A stretch of DNA of 64,000 nt, taken from contig JARLJA010000187.1 in assembly GCA_031291445.1 (NCBI GenBank), forward strand, positions 96,943 through 160,942, given 5' to 3'. Numbering within the stretch: position 1 is the first letter of the stretch; every line of letters begins with the position of its first letter. Of this stretch, positions 52,583 through 64,000 are shown one piece after another. This DNA is from Xanthobacteraceae bacterium. Lineage in GTDB: Bacteria > Pseudomonadota > Alphaproteobacteria > Rhizobiales > Xanthobacteraceae. The notes under the pieces were generated by a model that saw only the letters and a program-made list of their open reading frames with translations, was not told where the DNA came from and did not search any database. The translations under genes and the position numbers were made by a program.

Positions 52583-53836
52583 GTGACCGCTTCGTCCCCT
52601 CATGCCGTCCGCAGCGGTGCCGAACGCGCCATCGTCATCGGCGCCGGTCCGGCCGGGCTGATGGCGGCCGAGACGCTGGCCGACCGCGGCGTCGCGGTCA
52701 CGATCTATGACCGCATGCCGTCCGCCGGCCGCAAGTTCCTGATGGCCGGACGCGGCGGCCTCAACCTGACCCACAGCGAGCCGTTCGAGGCCCTGCTGGC
52801 GCGCTATGGCGCGGCGGCCGCGGCGCTGCGCCCGGCGATCACCCAGTTCTCGCCGGCGGCGTTGCGGGCCTGGAGCGAAGAACTCGGCGAGCCCACCTTC
52901 ATCGGCAGCAGCGGCCGCGTCTTCCCGCGCGCGCTCAAGGCCTCGCCGCTGTTGCGGGCGTGGCTGCGCCGTCTCGCCGTGCGCGGCGTCAGGCTCGTGC
53001 TGCGCCATCGCTGGATCGGCTGGACCGCCGCCGGCGACCTGGCGTTCGAGGGGCCGGACGGCGGCGTGACCGATCGGGCGCCGGCCACGGTGCTGGCGCT
53101 CGGGGGCGCGAGCTGGCCGCGGCTGGGATCGGACGCGGCCTGGGTCGAGGTCCTGCGCGGGCAGGGGGTCGAGGTGACGCGGCTGCGCCCGGCCAATTGC
53201 GGTTTCCTGGTCGCCTGGTCGGACGGCTTTCGCGCGCGCTTTGCCGGCACGCCCCTGAAGGGCGTCGCGCTCACCGCCGGCGCGCAATCGACGCGGGGCG
53301 AAGCGATGATCAGCCGCGACGGCATCGAGGGCGGTGGCGTCTACGCGCTTGCGGCTGCGCTGCGCGATGAGATCGAGCACAGCGGCGTGGCCACGCTGTC
53401 GATCGCGCTGCGGCCGGATCTGGCGCCCGCAGCGCTGCGCGACCGGCTCGCGGCGCCGCGCGGCAAGCAGTCGTTCGCCACTTTCATTCGCAAGCGCCTC
53501 AACCTCGCGCCGGTCGCCGTCGCGCTGCTGCGCGAGGGCGCCGGCGGGCGCGATCCCGGCCGGCTGTCGGCCGAGGATCTCGCCGCGTTGATCAACGCGC
53601 TGCCGATCCGGCTCGACGGCACCGCGCCGCTGGAGCGGGCGATCTCGACCGCGGGCGGCATCGCGCTCGGCGAGGTCGACGCCCATTTCATGATCAGGCG
53701 CCTGCCGGGCGTGTTCGTCGCCGGCGAGATGCTCGATTGGGAGGCGCCGACCGGCGGCTATCTGCTGCAGGCCTCGTTTGCGACCGGGGCAGCGGCCGGG
53801 CGTGGCGCTCTGGCGTGGCTCGGCCAGGCGGGTTGA
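52583..53836 (+). CDS. BaiN/HI0933-family flavoprotein
   Basis: A 417-residue FAD-dependent oxidoreductase-like protein. Nucleotide-binding motif VIGAGPAGLMAAETLADRG (near 18-36), KFLMAGRGGLNLTHS (near 50-64), and the C-terminal DWEAPTGGYLLQASFATGA (near 384-402). The only good start is GTG 52583; there is no clear Shine-Dalgarno. Converges on the uup-like gene. Reaction unknown. Confidence 0.88.
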   Translation: MTASSPHAVRSGAERAIVIGAGPAGLMAAETLADRGVAVTIYDRMPSAGRKFLMAGRGGLNLTHSEPFEALLARYGAAAAALRPAITQFSPAALRAWSEELGEPTFIGSSGRVFPRALKASPLLRAWLRRLAVRGVRLVLRHRWIGWTAAGDLAFEGPDGGVTDRAPATVLALGGASWPRLGSDAAWVEVLRGQGVEVTRLRPANCGFLVAWSDGFRARFAGTPLKGVALTAGAQSTRGEAMISRDGIEGGGVYALAAALRDEIEHSGVATLSIALRPDLAPAALRDRLAAPRGKQSFATFIRKRLNLAPVAVALLREGAGGRDPGRLSAEDLAALINALPIRLDGTAPLERAISTAGGIALGEVDAHFMIRRLPGVFVAGEMLDWEAPTGGYLLQASFATGAAAGRGALAWLGQAG

Positions 53837-53854
53837 AGCGGGCGGTCACGCCGG

Positions 53855-55666
<1,812 letters not shown>

Positions 55667-55673
55667 GGCGAAC

Positions 55674-56147
55674 TCAGGCGCAGGCCTGGCGCTGGACGCG
55701 CCGGATGGCCTGGTCGAGCGCCGACAGGAACGCGGAGCGGTCGCGCGGCGTGAACGCGCGCGGGCCGCCGGTGACCTCGCCGGTGGAGCGCAGGTCGGTC
55801 ATCAGGTCGCGCACCGCGAGCGTCAGTCCGATCGAGTCCGGCGTGAACGCGCGGCCGTTCGGCGCCAGCACCGCGGCGCCGGCCTTGACGCAGCGGTCGG
55901 CCAGCGGAACGTCGGCGGTGACGACAATGTCGCCGCGCCCGGCGCGCGCCGCGATCCAGTCGTCGGCGGCGTCCATGGCGGGGCCGGCCGCGACCCGTTC
56001 GATCAGGGGATGCTGCGGGACCCGGATGAATTGGCCGGCGACCACCGTCACCGGCCAGCCGTGGCGATCGGCGACGCGGTAGATCTCGTCCTTCACCGGA
56101 CAGGCGTCGGCATCGACATAGATTCGGCTCTGCTGCGGTGAAGACAT
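55674..56147 (-). CDS. YaiI/YqxD family (UPF0178) protein
   Basis: A 157-residue PIN-like domain protein. [18 protein letters not shown] (9-26) and the motif [11 protein letters not shown] near 80-90 are typical of UPF0178. ATG 56147 is chosen; the frame extends to 56300 but the added residues are Arg/Pro-rich and unlike the family. Probably co-transcribed with the uup-like gene, 7 bases downstream. Function unknown. Confidence 0.88.
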   Translation of the reverse strand: MSSPQQSRIYVDADACPVKDEIYRVADRHGWPVTVVAGQFIRVPQHPLIERVAAGPAMDAADDWIAARAGRGDIVVTADVPLADRCVKAGAAVLAPNGRAFTPDSIGLTLAVRDLMTDLRSTGEVTGGPRAFTPRDRSAFLSALDQAIRRVQRQACA

Positions 56148-56349
56148 GCGCCCCGGCGGTTGCGGTCGATGGAATGCGGTGGCGTAGCGCAGGACCGGGG
56201 TGAATGCGAGGAAAAAAGGCACTTGCGCCGCCCCGCGGGCAACCGCTGCAGGAACCCGGGAGCGGCAATACCGGCCGCGGGATTGCGCGGCCGACGCCAT
56301 GGTCTACCATCGCAACGAAAGAAACAACGGCAGGCGCTGGAGAGGATGG

Positions 56350-57147
56350 ATGCTGGAACGCCAGGTGTACCGGGTCGTGGCCTGCAATCTCGCCAAGAAC
56401 TCGGAAAACAAGATGCACGACGACACCGTGGCGCGCCGGTTCGGCTTCGCCGGCGGCTTGGTGGCGGGCGTCGACGTGTTCGCCTACATGAGCCACCTGC
56501 CGGTGGCGCGATGGGGGCGTGCGTTTCTCGGGCGCGGCGTGATGGAGGGGCGCTTCACCAAGCCGGTCTATGACGGCGAGACCATCGACGTGCTGGCGGA
56601 GGAGACCGCGGACGGGCTTGCCATCACGGTGGAGAGCCGGGGCGAGGTCTGCGCCACCGGCCATGCCGCGCTGCCCGACGCGGCGCCGCACTTCCGGCTC
56701 GACGGGTTTCCGGCGACCGCCGCCGTGGCGCAGCGCGCGCCCGTCAGCGAGAAATCCTACGCCGAAGGCTCGTGGCTCGGCATTCCGCCGTTTCGGCTAG
56801 GGCTCGAGGCCATGAACGAGTACCTGCGTGGCATCCGGGAAGAGGAGCCGCTGTTCCGGCGGGAGGCCATCGTCCATCCCGGCATGCTGCTGCGGATGAT
56901 GAACTGGGCCCTGATGCAGAACGCCATTCTCGGGCCGTGGATCCATGTCGGCAACACCGTCCAGTATCTCGGCGTTGCGGCGGCGACCGACGACCTGACG
57001 GTGCGAGCGAAGGTCGCCGCGAACTACGAGCGCAAGGGCCATCGCTTCGTTGAGCTCGACGGCGTCATCGTCGCCAACGAGACGGCGCTGGTGGCGCACT
57101 GCCACTATGTCGCAATCTACCAGCCCCGCGCCGCCGCTGCGGCGTGA
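56350..57147 (+). CDS. Double-hotdog MaoC-like protein
   Basis: A 265-residue protein. The first half (ACNLAKNSENKMHDDTVARR near 10-29, GGLVAGVDVFAYM near 34-46) matches MaoC-like hotdog folds with an N..S.N..H pattern, and the second half (AKVAANYERKGHRFVELDG near 218-236) looks like a second hotdog. GGAGAGG lies just before ATG 56350. It could be an acyl-CoA hydratase or thioesterase; no pathway partner is adjacent. Confidence 0.75.
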   Translation: MLERQVYRVVACNLAKNSENKMHDDTVARRFGFAGGLVAGVDVFAYMSHLPVARWGRAFLGRGVMEGRFTKPVYDGETIDVLAEETADGLAITVESRGEVCATGHAALPDAAPHFRLDGFPATAAVAQRAPVSEKSYAEGSWLGIPPFRLGLEAMNEYLRGIREEEPLFRREAIVHPGMLLRMMNWALMQNAILGPWIHVGNTVQYLGVAAATDDLTVRAKVAANYERKGHRFVELDGVIVANETALVAHCHYVAIYQPRAAAAA

Positions 57148-57260
57148 TGTTCCACCCCCGTCGGCCCGGCAGGTGTTGCGCCACGGCCACAGCCTGCTAA
57201 TGTTTGTCCCAAATGGTATTTCATCCGCGGCCGAGAGCCGGCGGGACAGATTGGACGCCG

Positions 57261-58394
57261 ATGACGGCAGACAGGCGGCTTCGCAACGGCCTTCGGCCGG
57301 GCGATGGGCCGGACAGTGACGGACCTGGCACTTGCGGGGCGAGTGCGCGCGGGTCCGCGACATCGCCCGCTGGGCTGGCGCAGAGTGCCGGCGGCGTCTC
57401 CGTGCGCCGGGGCGCGGCGCGACCTCATGGCGACCAAGTCTATGCGGCGCTCGACCTCGGCACCAACAATTGCCGGCTGCTGATCGCGCGCCCGAGCGGC
57501 GACAGCTTTCGTGTCGTCGATTCCTTCTCGCGCATCATTCGCCTGGGCGAGGGCGTCTCCACCACCGGCGTGATCAGCGAGGCAGCGATCGCGCGGGCGA
57601 TGTCGGCGCTCGGCGTCTGCCGCGAGAAGATCGTGGCGCGAAACGCGCGGCGGCTGCGGCTGATCGCCACCGAAGCCTGCCGGGCGGCGTCGAACGGCGA
57701 CGCCTTCCGCAAGCGGGTGTCCGACGAGATCGGCATCGATCTCGAGGTGGTCGATCGCGAGACCGAGGCGACGCTGGCCGTCACCGGCTGCCTGCCGCTG
57801 GTCGATCCGGACTGCGGCGGCGCCATCCTGTTCGACATCGGCGGCGGCTCGACCGAGCTGGTGCGGCTCGATCGCCCTGCCGGCGATTCCCGCGCCGATC
57901 CGAGGATGACCGGCTGGACCTCGCTTCCGATCGGCGTGGTCACCTTGGCCGAGCAGTTCGGCGGCCGTGCGGTGACCCGCCAGACCTACGCCGCGATGGT
58001 CGAGGAGGTCGCCCGCCACCTCAAGCTGTTCGCCGCGAGCCATGCCGACGATCTCGCCAGCATGCACCTGCTCGGCACCTCCGGCACCGTGACCACGATC
58101 GCCGGCGTGTTCCAGAAGCTGGAGCGCTACGATCGGCGGCGCATCGACGGCATCTGGATGGACGACGTCGACGTCTCCACCATCATCGAGTGGCTGCTGG
58201 CGACGAGCTATGCCGAGCGCGCCGCCAATCCGTGCATCGGCCCCGACCGGGCCGATCTCGTGCTGGCCGGCTGCGCCATCCTCGACGCCATTCGCAACGC
58301 GTTCCCGGTGCCGCGGCTGCGGGTCGCCGATCGCGGGTTGCGCGAGGGCATGCTGATCGAAATGATGCGCCGCGACGGCGTGATCGCCGACTGA
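57261..58394 (+). CDS. Ppx/GppA-family phosphatase
   Basis: A 377-residue member of the exopolyphosphatase/pppGpp phosphatase family (ASKHA fold): YAALDLGTNNCRLLIARP near 60-77, IATEACR near 135, FDIGGGSTELV near 190-200, and LGTSGTVTT near 270. The first about 55 residues from ATG 57261 are Gly/Arg/Ala-rich and disordered, not part of the domain. The C-terminal HD-like domain of long Ppx proteins is absent. It precedes rlmE by 44 bases, an arrangement common in alphaproteobacteria. Confidence 0.9.
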   Translation: MTADRRLRNGLRPGDGPDSDGPGTCGASARGSATSPAGLAQSAGGVSVRRGAARPHGDQVYAALDLGTNNCRLLIARPSGDSFRVVDSFSRIIRLGEGVSTTGVISEAAIARAMSALGVCREKIVARNARRLRLIATEACRAASNGDAFRKRVSDEIGIDLEVVDRETEATLAVTGCLPLVDPDCGGAILFDIGGGSTELVRLDRPAGDSRADPRMTGWTSLPIGVVTLAEQFGGRAVTRQTYAAMVEEVARHLKLFAASHADDLASMHLLGTSGTVTTIAGVFQKLERYDRRRIDGIWMDDVDVSTIIEWLLATSYAERAANPCIGPDRADLVLAGCAILDAIRNAFPVPRLRVADRGLREGMLIEMMRRDGVIAD

Positions 58395-58438
58395 GCGGCT
58401 GCGCGCCGCCGGAACTTTGCAGGATCAAGAAACACGCC

Positions 58439-59119
58439 ATGGCCAAGGATGACACCGGGCGGCTGCATGTCACGGTCAAGACCGGCGGCAAGCGCAAGCT
58501 GTCCTCGAAGCTCTGGCTGGAACGCCAGCTCAACGACCCCTACGTGGCGCAGGCCAGGCGCGAGGGCTATCGCTCGCGCGCCGCCTTCAAGCTCAAGGAA
58601 ATCGACGACAAGTACCACCTGCTGAAGCCGGGGCAGACCGTGATCGATCTCGGCGCGGCGCCGGGCGGCTGGAGCCAGATCGCGGCGCGCAAGGTCGGCG
58701 CCGTCGACGGCAAGGGCAAGGTGGTCGCGATCGACATCCTGGAGATGCCCGAGATCCCCGGCGTGACGTTCGAGCAGCTGGATTTCATGGCCGAGGATGC
58801 GCCGCAGCGGCTGCGGGCGCTGCTGGGCGGCGGCGCCGACGTGGTGATGTCGGACATGGCGCCGAACACCACCGGCCACCGCACCACCGATCAGCTGCGT
58901 ATCATCGGACTGGTCGAGGAGGCCGCCGCTTTCGCGGTCGAGGTGCTGAATCCGGGCGGCACGTTTCTCGCCAAGGTGTTTCAGAGCGGCGCCGATTCCG
59001 GTTTGCTGGCGAACCTGAAGCGCGACTTCACCACCATTCGCCACGTCAAGCCGGCGGCGAGCCGCCAGGATTCGTCCGAGCGCTACCTGCTCGCAACGGG
59101 ATTCCGCAGAAAGGCTTGA
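58439..59119 (+). CDS. rlmE: 23S rRNA U2552 2'-O-methyltransferase RlmE
   Basis: A 226-residue FtsJ/RrmJ enzyme, methylating U2552 of 23S rRNA late in 50S assembly with S-adenosylmethionine. Catalytic K in RAAFKLKEID (near 46-55), VIDLGAAPGGWSQ (near 67-79, cofactor binding), DMAPNTTGH near 140, and FLAKVF near 180. ATG 58439 begins MAKDDTGR; longer in-frame starts lie inside the Ppx gene. The basic N-terminal tail is typical of the alphaproteobacterial form. Confidence 0.94.
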   Translation: MAKDDTGRLHVTVKTGGKRKLSSKLWLERQLNDPYVAQARREGYRSRAAFKLKEIDDKYHLLKPGQTVIDLGAAPGGWSQIAARKVGAVDGKGKVVAIDILEMPEIPGVTFEQLDFMAEDAPQRLRALLGGGADVVMSDMAPNTTGHRTTDQLRIIGLVEEAAAFAVEVLNPGGTFLAKVFQSGADSGLLANLKRDFTTIRHVKPAASRQDSSERYLLATGFRRKA

Positions 59120-59141
59120 GGGGCGCCGTCCTTCGTTCTCT

Positions 59142-59313
59142 CGTCATTCCGGGGCGGCGCACAGCGCCGAGCCCGGAATCCATAAACACAAGCGCAAGTC
59201 TGAGATCTCGGAGGAGCGATCAACCGCCGCGAATTCGCGGCGGTGTAGTGGCTATTTCGGGCACAGGGGCTATGGACTCCGGGCTCGCGCCTTCGGCGCG
59301 CCCCGGAGTGACG
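59142..59313. repeat. Composite palindromic repeat, copy 1
   Basis: Left unit 59142-59189 (CGTCATTCCGGGGCGGCGC...) and right unit 59266-59313 are inverted copies of each other. Each contains nested hairpins (ATTCCGGG/CCCGGAAT and GGCGC/GCGCC). Between them is a perfect 22-bp palindrome at 59223-59244 centred on AATT. The element sits between the convergent ends of rlmE and the MFS gene and may terminate both. Copy 2 is at 63754. Confidence 0.85.
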
Positions 59314-59338
59314 AAGAAATGGGTGCTTCGCCCCATCC

Positions 59339-60811
59339 TCACAACCGCTGGTCGCGGGCGTCGGCGGTGCTCTCGCCGGCCTGCTTCTCGGCGGCCTTGG
59401 CGGCGCCCTTGCGGCTCGAGATCTCGCTGGCCTGGCGGCCGGAGATCTCGTGGCCGGCGTCGCTCGGCAGCCGGTAGAACAACAGTGAGGATGTCGCCGT
59501 GATCACCGCCACCACGATGAACGCCGGCGGAAAATCCTGGGCCGACAGCACGGTGGCATGCTGCAGCAGCATGGTGGTCTCGACCGAGAAGGCGCCGATC
59601 GCGACCCCCGCCGAGATCGACAGCTGCTGGCCGACACTGACCAGCGTGGTGGCGCGGCTCATCTGGGCCTGCCCGACCTCGGCATAGGCGAGGGTGTTCA
59701 CGGACGTGAACTGCAGCGACCGGAAGAAGCCGCCGACCACCAGGATGATCAGGATCAGGAGCAGCGGCGTCGCCGGCGTGAAGACGGCGCAGGCCGCGAG
59801 AAAGCCGGCGCTGACCACGGCGTTGACCGTCATGATGTTGCGGAAGCCGAAGGCCCGGATGATGCGCGCGGCCAGCGTCTTCATGCCCATGGCGCCGACC
59901 GCGGAGCCGAAGGTGACGAGGCCCGACTGAAACGGCGTCAGCCCGAACCCGATCTGCATCAGGAGCGGCAGCAGGAACGGCAGCGCGCCGATGCCGATCC
60001 GGAACAGGAAGCCGCCGACGACGCTGGCCCGCATGGTGGCGAGCCGCAGCAGCGAGAAGTCGAGCACCGGCGAAGCGGTGCGTTTGGCGTGGCGCAGGTA
60101 CAGCGTCATGGATATGGCGCCGCAGACGATCAGGGCCGCGACCACCGGCCACGGCAACAGGCCCAGCCCCGCCACCGAAAGGCCGAAGGCGAGCCCGGCA
60201 ACGCCGATCCCGGCGAGAACGAGGCCCGTGAGGTCGAACCGCTCGGGATTGTCGCTGCGGATCGGATCGATGTGGCGCTGGGCGAGCAGGATGCCGATCA
60301 GGCCGATCGGAATATTGATCAGGAAGATCCAGTGCCACGAGAAATAGGTGGTGATGAAGCCGCCGAGCGGCGGCCCGATCACCGGCCCGACCAGCGCCGG
60401 CGTGGTCAGCCAGGCCATGGCGTTGACGAGCTTGCTCTTGTCGATCGAGCGCACCAGCACCAGCCGGCCGACCGGGGTCATCATGGCGCCGCCGACGCCC
60501 TGCAGGATGCGGGCGAACACGAACTGGGTCACCGACGTCGACAGCGCGCAGCCGATCGAGCCCAGCATGAACACCGCGATGGCGGTGCTGAACACCGATC
60601 GCGCTCCGAACCGGTCGGCGGTCCAGCCGCTGGCTGGAATGAACACCGCGAGCGACAGCAGGTAGGAGGTGATCGCGAGCTTCAGCGTCAGCGGGCTGGT
60701 TCCGATGTCCGCCGCGATCGCCGGCAGCGACGTCGCGATCACCGTGGAGTCCATGTTCTCCATGAACAGGGCGGTCGCGACGATCAGCGGGATCAGGCGT
60801 TCCTTCTGCAT
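59339..60811 (-). CDS. DHA2-family MFS multidrug exporter
   Basis: A 490-residue transporter with about 14 membrane helices. DSTVIATSLPAIAADI (near 16-31) is the DHA2 motif D1, ASGWTADRFGARSVF (near 60-74) motif A, and PVIGPPLGGFITTYFSWHW (near 138-156) motif C. These export drugs or metabolites with protons. No membrane-fusion partner or regulator is adjacent, so it probably works alone. Substrate unknown. Confidence 0.9.
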   Translation of the reverse strand: MQKERLIPLIVATALFMENMDSTVIATSLPAIAADIGTSPLTLKLAITSYLLSLAVFIPASGWTADRFGARSVFSTAIAVFMLGSIGCALSTSVTQFVFARILQGVGGAMMTPVGRLVLVRSIDKSKLVNAMAWLTTPALVGPVIGPPLGGFITTYFSWHWIFLINIPIGLIGILLAQRHIDPIRSDNPERFDLTGLVLAGIGVAGLAFGLSVAGLGLLPWPVVAALIVCGAISMTLYLRHAKRTASPVLDFSLLRLATMRASVVGGFLFRIGIGALPFLLPLLMQIGFGLTPFQSGLVTFGSAVGAMGMKTLAARIIRAFGFRNIMTVNAVVSAGFLAACAVFTPATPLLLILIILVVGGFFRSLQFTSVNTLAYAEVGQAQMSRATTLVSVGQQLSISAGVAIGAFSVETTMLLQHATVLSAQDFPPAFIVVAVITATSSLLFYRLPSDAGHEISGRQASEISSRKGAAKAAEKQAGESTADARDQRL

Positions 60812-62664
<1,853 letters not shown>

Positions 62665-62705
62665 CGACAGCAAGCCGCGATCAACAATCAGGAGGAAGAC
62701 ACCCC

Positions 62706-63737
62706 ATGACCAATCAGGCTCAACGCATCGTGCTGGCGGCGCGTCCCGTCGGCGAACCCAAGCCGACCGATTTCCGGCTCGAGAGCACCGCGATCCCGAC
62801 GCCGGGACCGGGCCAGGTGCTGCTGCGCATCATCTGGCTGTCGCTCGATCCCTACATGCGCGGCCGCATGAGCGAGGGGCCGTCCTATGCCGCGCCGGTG
62901 GCGATCGACGCGGTGATGGAAGGCGGCACCGTCGCCGAGGTGGTGCAGTCCAACAACGACCACTTCGCCAAGGGCGACATCGTGCTCTCCCACAGCGGCT
63001 GGCAGAGCTACGCGCTGTCGGACGGCAAGGGGCTGCGCAAGATCGATCCGAAGCTGGCGCCGATCTCCACCGCCGTCGGCGTGCTCGGCATGCCCGGCAT
63101 GACCGCCTATACCGGCATGCACGAGATCGGTAAGCCGAAGGCCGGCGAGACCGTGGTGGTCGCCGCCGCCTCGGGCGCGGTCGGCTCCGCTGTCGGCCAG
63201 ATCGCCAAGATCGCGGGCGCGCGGGCCGTCGGCATCGCCGGCGGGGCGGACAAGTGCGCCTACGTCAAGGACGAGCTCGGCTTCGACGAGTGCCTCGATC
63301 ACCGCGATCCCGATCTCGCCGGCAAGCTCAAGGACGCCTGCCCCAAGGGCATCGACGTCTATTTCGAGAACGTCGGCGGCAAGGTGTGGGACGCGGTGCT
63401 GCCGCGGCTCAACCCGTTCGCCCGCGTGCCGGTGTGCGGCTTGATCGCCGACTATAACGCGCTGTCGGGCGACGTCCCGGGCCCCAACCGGGCGCCGGCG
63501 CTGATGCGTGCGGTGCTGGTCAAGCGCCTGACCCTGCGCGGCTTCATCGTCAGCGACTTCGCCTCGCTGCACGGCGCCTTCCTCAAGGACATGTCGCACT
63601 GGCTGCGCGAGGGCAAGGTCAAGCACCGCGAGTTCGTCACCGAGGGGCTGGCCAGCGCGCCGGAGGCCTTCATCGGCCTGCTCAAGGGCGCCAATTTCGG
63701 CAAGCAGCTGGTGCGGGTCGGGCCGGACAACAGCTGA
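62706..63737 (+). CDS. Zinc-free MDR NADP-dependent reductase (CurA-like)
   Basis: A 343-residue MDR protein of the leukotriene B4 dehydrogenase/CurA type. [15 protein letters not shown] near 49-63, [15 protein letters not shown] near 125-139, [15 protein letters not shown] near 152-166 (NADPH), and [14 protein letters not shown] near 218-231. It likely reduces double bonds of alpha,beta-unsaturated carbonyls. AGGAGGAAG precedes the ATG. Following guaB by 41 bases, it may be read through from it. Confidence 0.9.
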   Translation: MTNQAQRIVLAARPVGEPKPTDFRLESTAIPTPGPGQVLLRIIWLSLDPYMRGRMSEGPSYAAPVAIDAVMEGGTVAEVVQSNNDHFAKGDIVLSHSGWQSYALSDGKGLRKIDPKLAPISTAVGVLGMPGMTAYTGMHEIGKPKAGETVVVAAASGAVGSAVGQIAKIAGARAVGIAGGADKCAYVKDELGFDECLDHRDPDLAGKLKDACPKGIDVYFENVGGKVWDAVLPRLNPFARVPVCGLIADYNALSGDVPGPNRAPALMRAVLVKRLTLRGFIVSDFASLHGAFLKDMSHWLREGKVKHREFVTEGLASAPEAFIGLLKGANFGKQLVRVGPDNS

Positions 63738-63753
63738 GGAAATTGCCATCCTT

Positions 63754-63884
63754 CGTCACTCCGGGGCGGCGCGAAGCGCCGAGCCCGGAGTCCATAACCA
63801 CGACCGTCCATTGCAGAACTCAGTGCGGGCGAGCAAACTGACGCCACGGGTCGATCCAGCCACAGGGGGTATGGATTCCGGGCT
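63754..63884. repeat. Composite palindromic repeat, copy 2, interrupted
   Basis: The left unit 63754-63802 matches the left unit of copy 1 almost base for base (CGTCACTCCGGGGCGG...). The right unit begins at 63865 (GGGGGTATGGATTCCGGGCT) but stops at 63884 where copy 1 continues with CGCGCC. New sequence starts at that point, indicating an insertion in the repeat. Confidence 0.8.
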
Positions 63885-64000
63885 GAGCGCCGGTCAAACC
63901 GGCAAGGAGTAGGAGGTGGAAGTCCTCTGCAGTGAAGGTGTAGCGAACCGCACTGGCCCCGAGCCGTGCGCCGTCGCCCGCGAGGGCGAGGGCGAAGCGT
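63885..64000 (+). mobile_element. 5' end of a probable group IIC intron
   Basis: From about 63885 the sequence has short stems in the order of a group II domain I: GCCGGT-CAA-ACCGGC (about 63888-63902), AGGAGGTGGAAGTCCTC (about 63911-63927), GCAGTG...CACTGGC, and CGCCC-GCGA-GGGCG. The stretch AGGAGG-tggaa-GTCCTC followed by TGCAGTGAAGG resembles the start of the Oceanobacillus group IIC intron, from memory. Such introns insert next to terminator-like hairpins, as here. The first bases are GAGCG rather than GTGYG, so the boundary is uncertain; the reverse-transcriptase gene would lie beyond the edge. Confidence 0.55.

Noticed and set aside
50099..53686. A 1195-codon open frame on the minus strand
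   Set aside because: It runs antisense to fdhD, fdsD, the OFA carrier and the flavoprotein. Its translation is Arg/Gly/His/Asp-rich without domains; it is a by-product of high GC at third positions.

Overview
The window is a 64 kb piece of a high-GC alphaproteobacterial chromosome, most likely Bradyrhizobiaceae (Bradyrhizobium, Rhodopseudomonas or a relative). This rests on GC-rich coding sequence with dense antisense open frames, short intergenic regions, many CoA-ester, aromatic and C1 catabolic genes, and an intergenic palindromic repeat family (starting about CGTCA-TTCCGGGGCGG) that I associate with this group. No rRNA, tRNA, CRISPR array or phage is visible. The only mobile element I can support is a probable group IIC intron cut off by the right edge.

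Layout. 0.1-4.5 kb: a DctA-type carboxylate carrier, a 4-carboxy-4-hydroxy-2-oxoadipate aldolase, a 4,5-dihydroxyphthalate decarboxylase-like protein and an NTF2-like protein (a partial aromatic-acid module), then an Ada-type regulator. 4.6-9.9 kb: thioesterase, a crotonase/CoA-transferase/GlcG operon, an oxidoreductase, slyX and trhO. 10.4-13 kb: an HD-GYP protein and an amidase. 13-24 kb: the most distinctive region, a urea/short-chain-amide system. A LuxR-type response regulator overlaps a very large hybrid kinase whose N-terminus is an NCS1 (purine-cytosine permease type) transporter. This pair is divergent from urtABCDE, fmdA (formamidase) and fmdB. The obvious model is that the transporter-kinase senses an amide or related nitrogen compound and the regulator controls the divergent operon.

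24-35 kb: acyl-CoA ligase, isomerase, acyl-CoA dehydrogenase and GST; a cyclic-nucleotide-gated K+ channel overlapping an NTF2-like gene; DUF3307; a lone FabF-like synthase; enoyl-CoA hydratase; a TetR regulator with a very basic tail. 35-42 kb: a valine/isobutyrate operon (methylmalonate-semialdehyde dehydrogenase, acyl-CoA dehydrogenase, 3-hydroxyisobutyryl-CoA hydrolase, mmsB, acyl-CoA ligase) divergent from a LysR regulator. 42-52.5 kb: LysR, MaoC, SDR, then a complete soluble NAD-dependent molybdenum formate dehydrogenase operon (fdsG-fdsB-fdsA-fdhD-fdsD), an oxalate/formate-antiporter family carrier and a small secreted PsiF-like protein.

52.5-64 kb: flavoprotein, Uup-type ABC-F ATPase, YaiI, a double-hotdog protein, Ppx/GppA phosphatase, rlmE, an MFS exporter, guaB, and a zinc-free MDR reductase. 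Two copies of the long palindromic repeat lie at 59.1-59.3 kb and 63.75 kb. The second copy is broken by the apparent intron start. Formamidase releases formate and ammonia and the formate dehydrogenase oxidises formate, so the nitrogen module at 13-24 kb and the energy module at 44-52 kb may be metabolically linked although about 20 kb apart.
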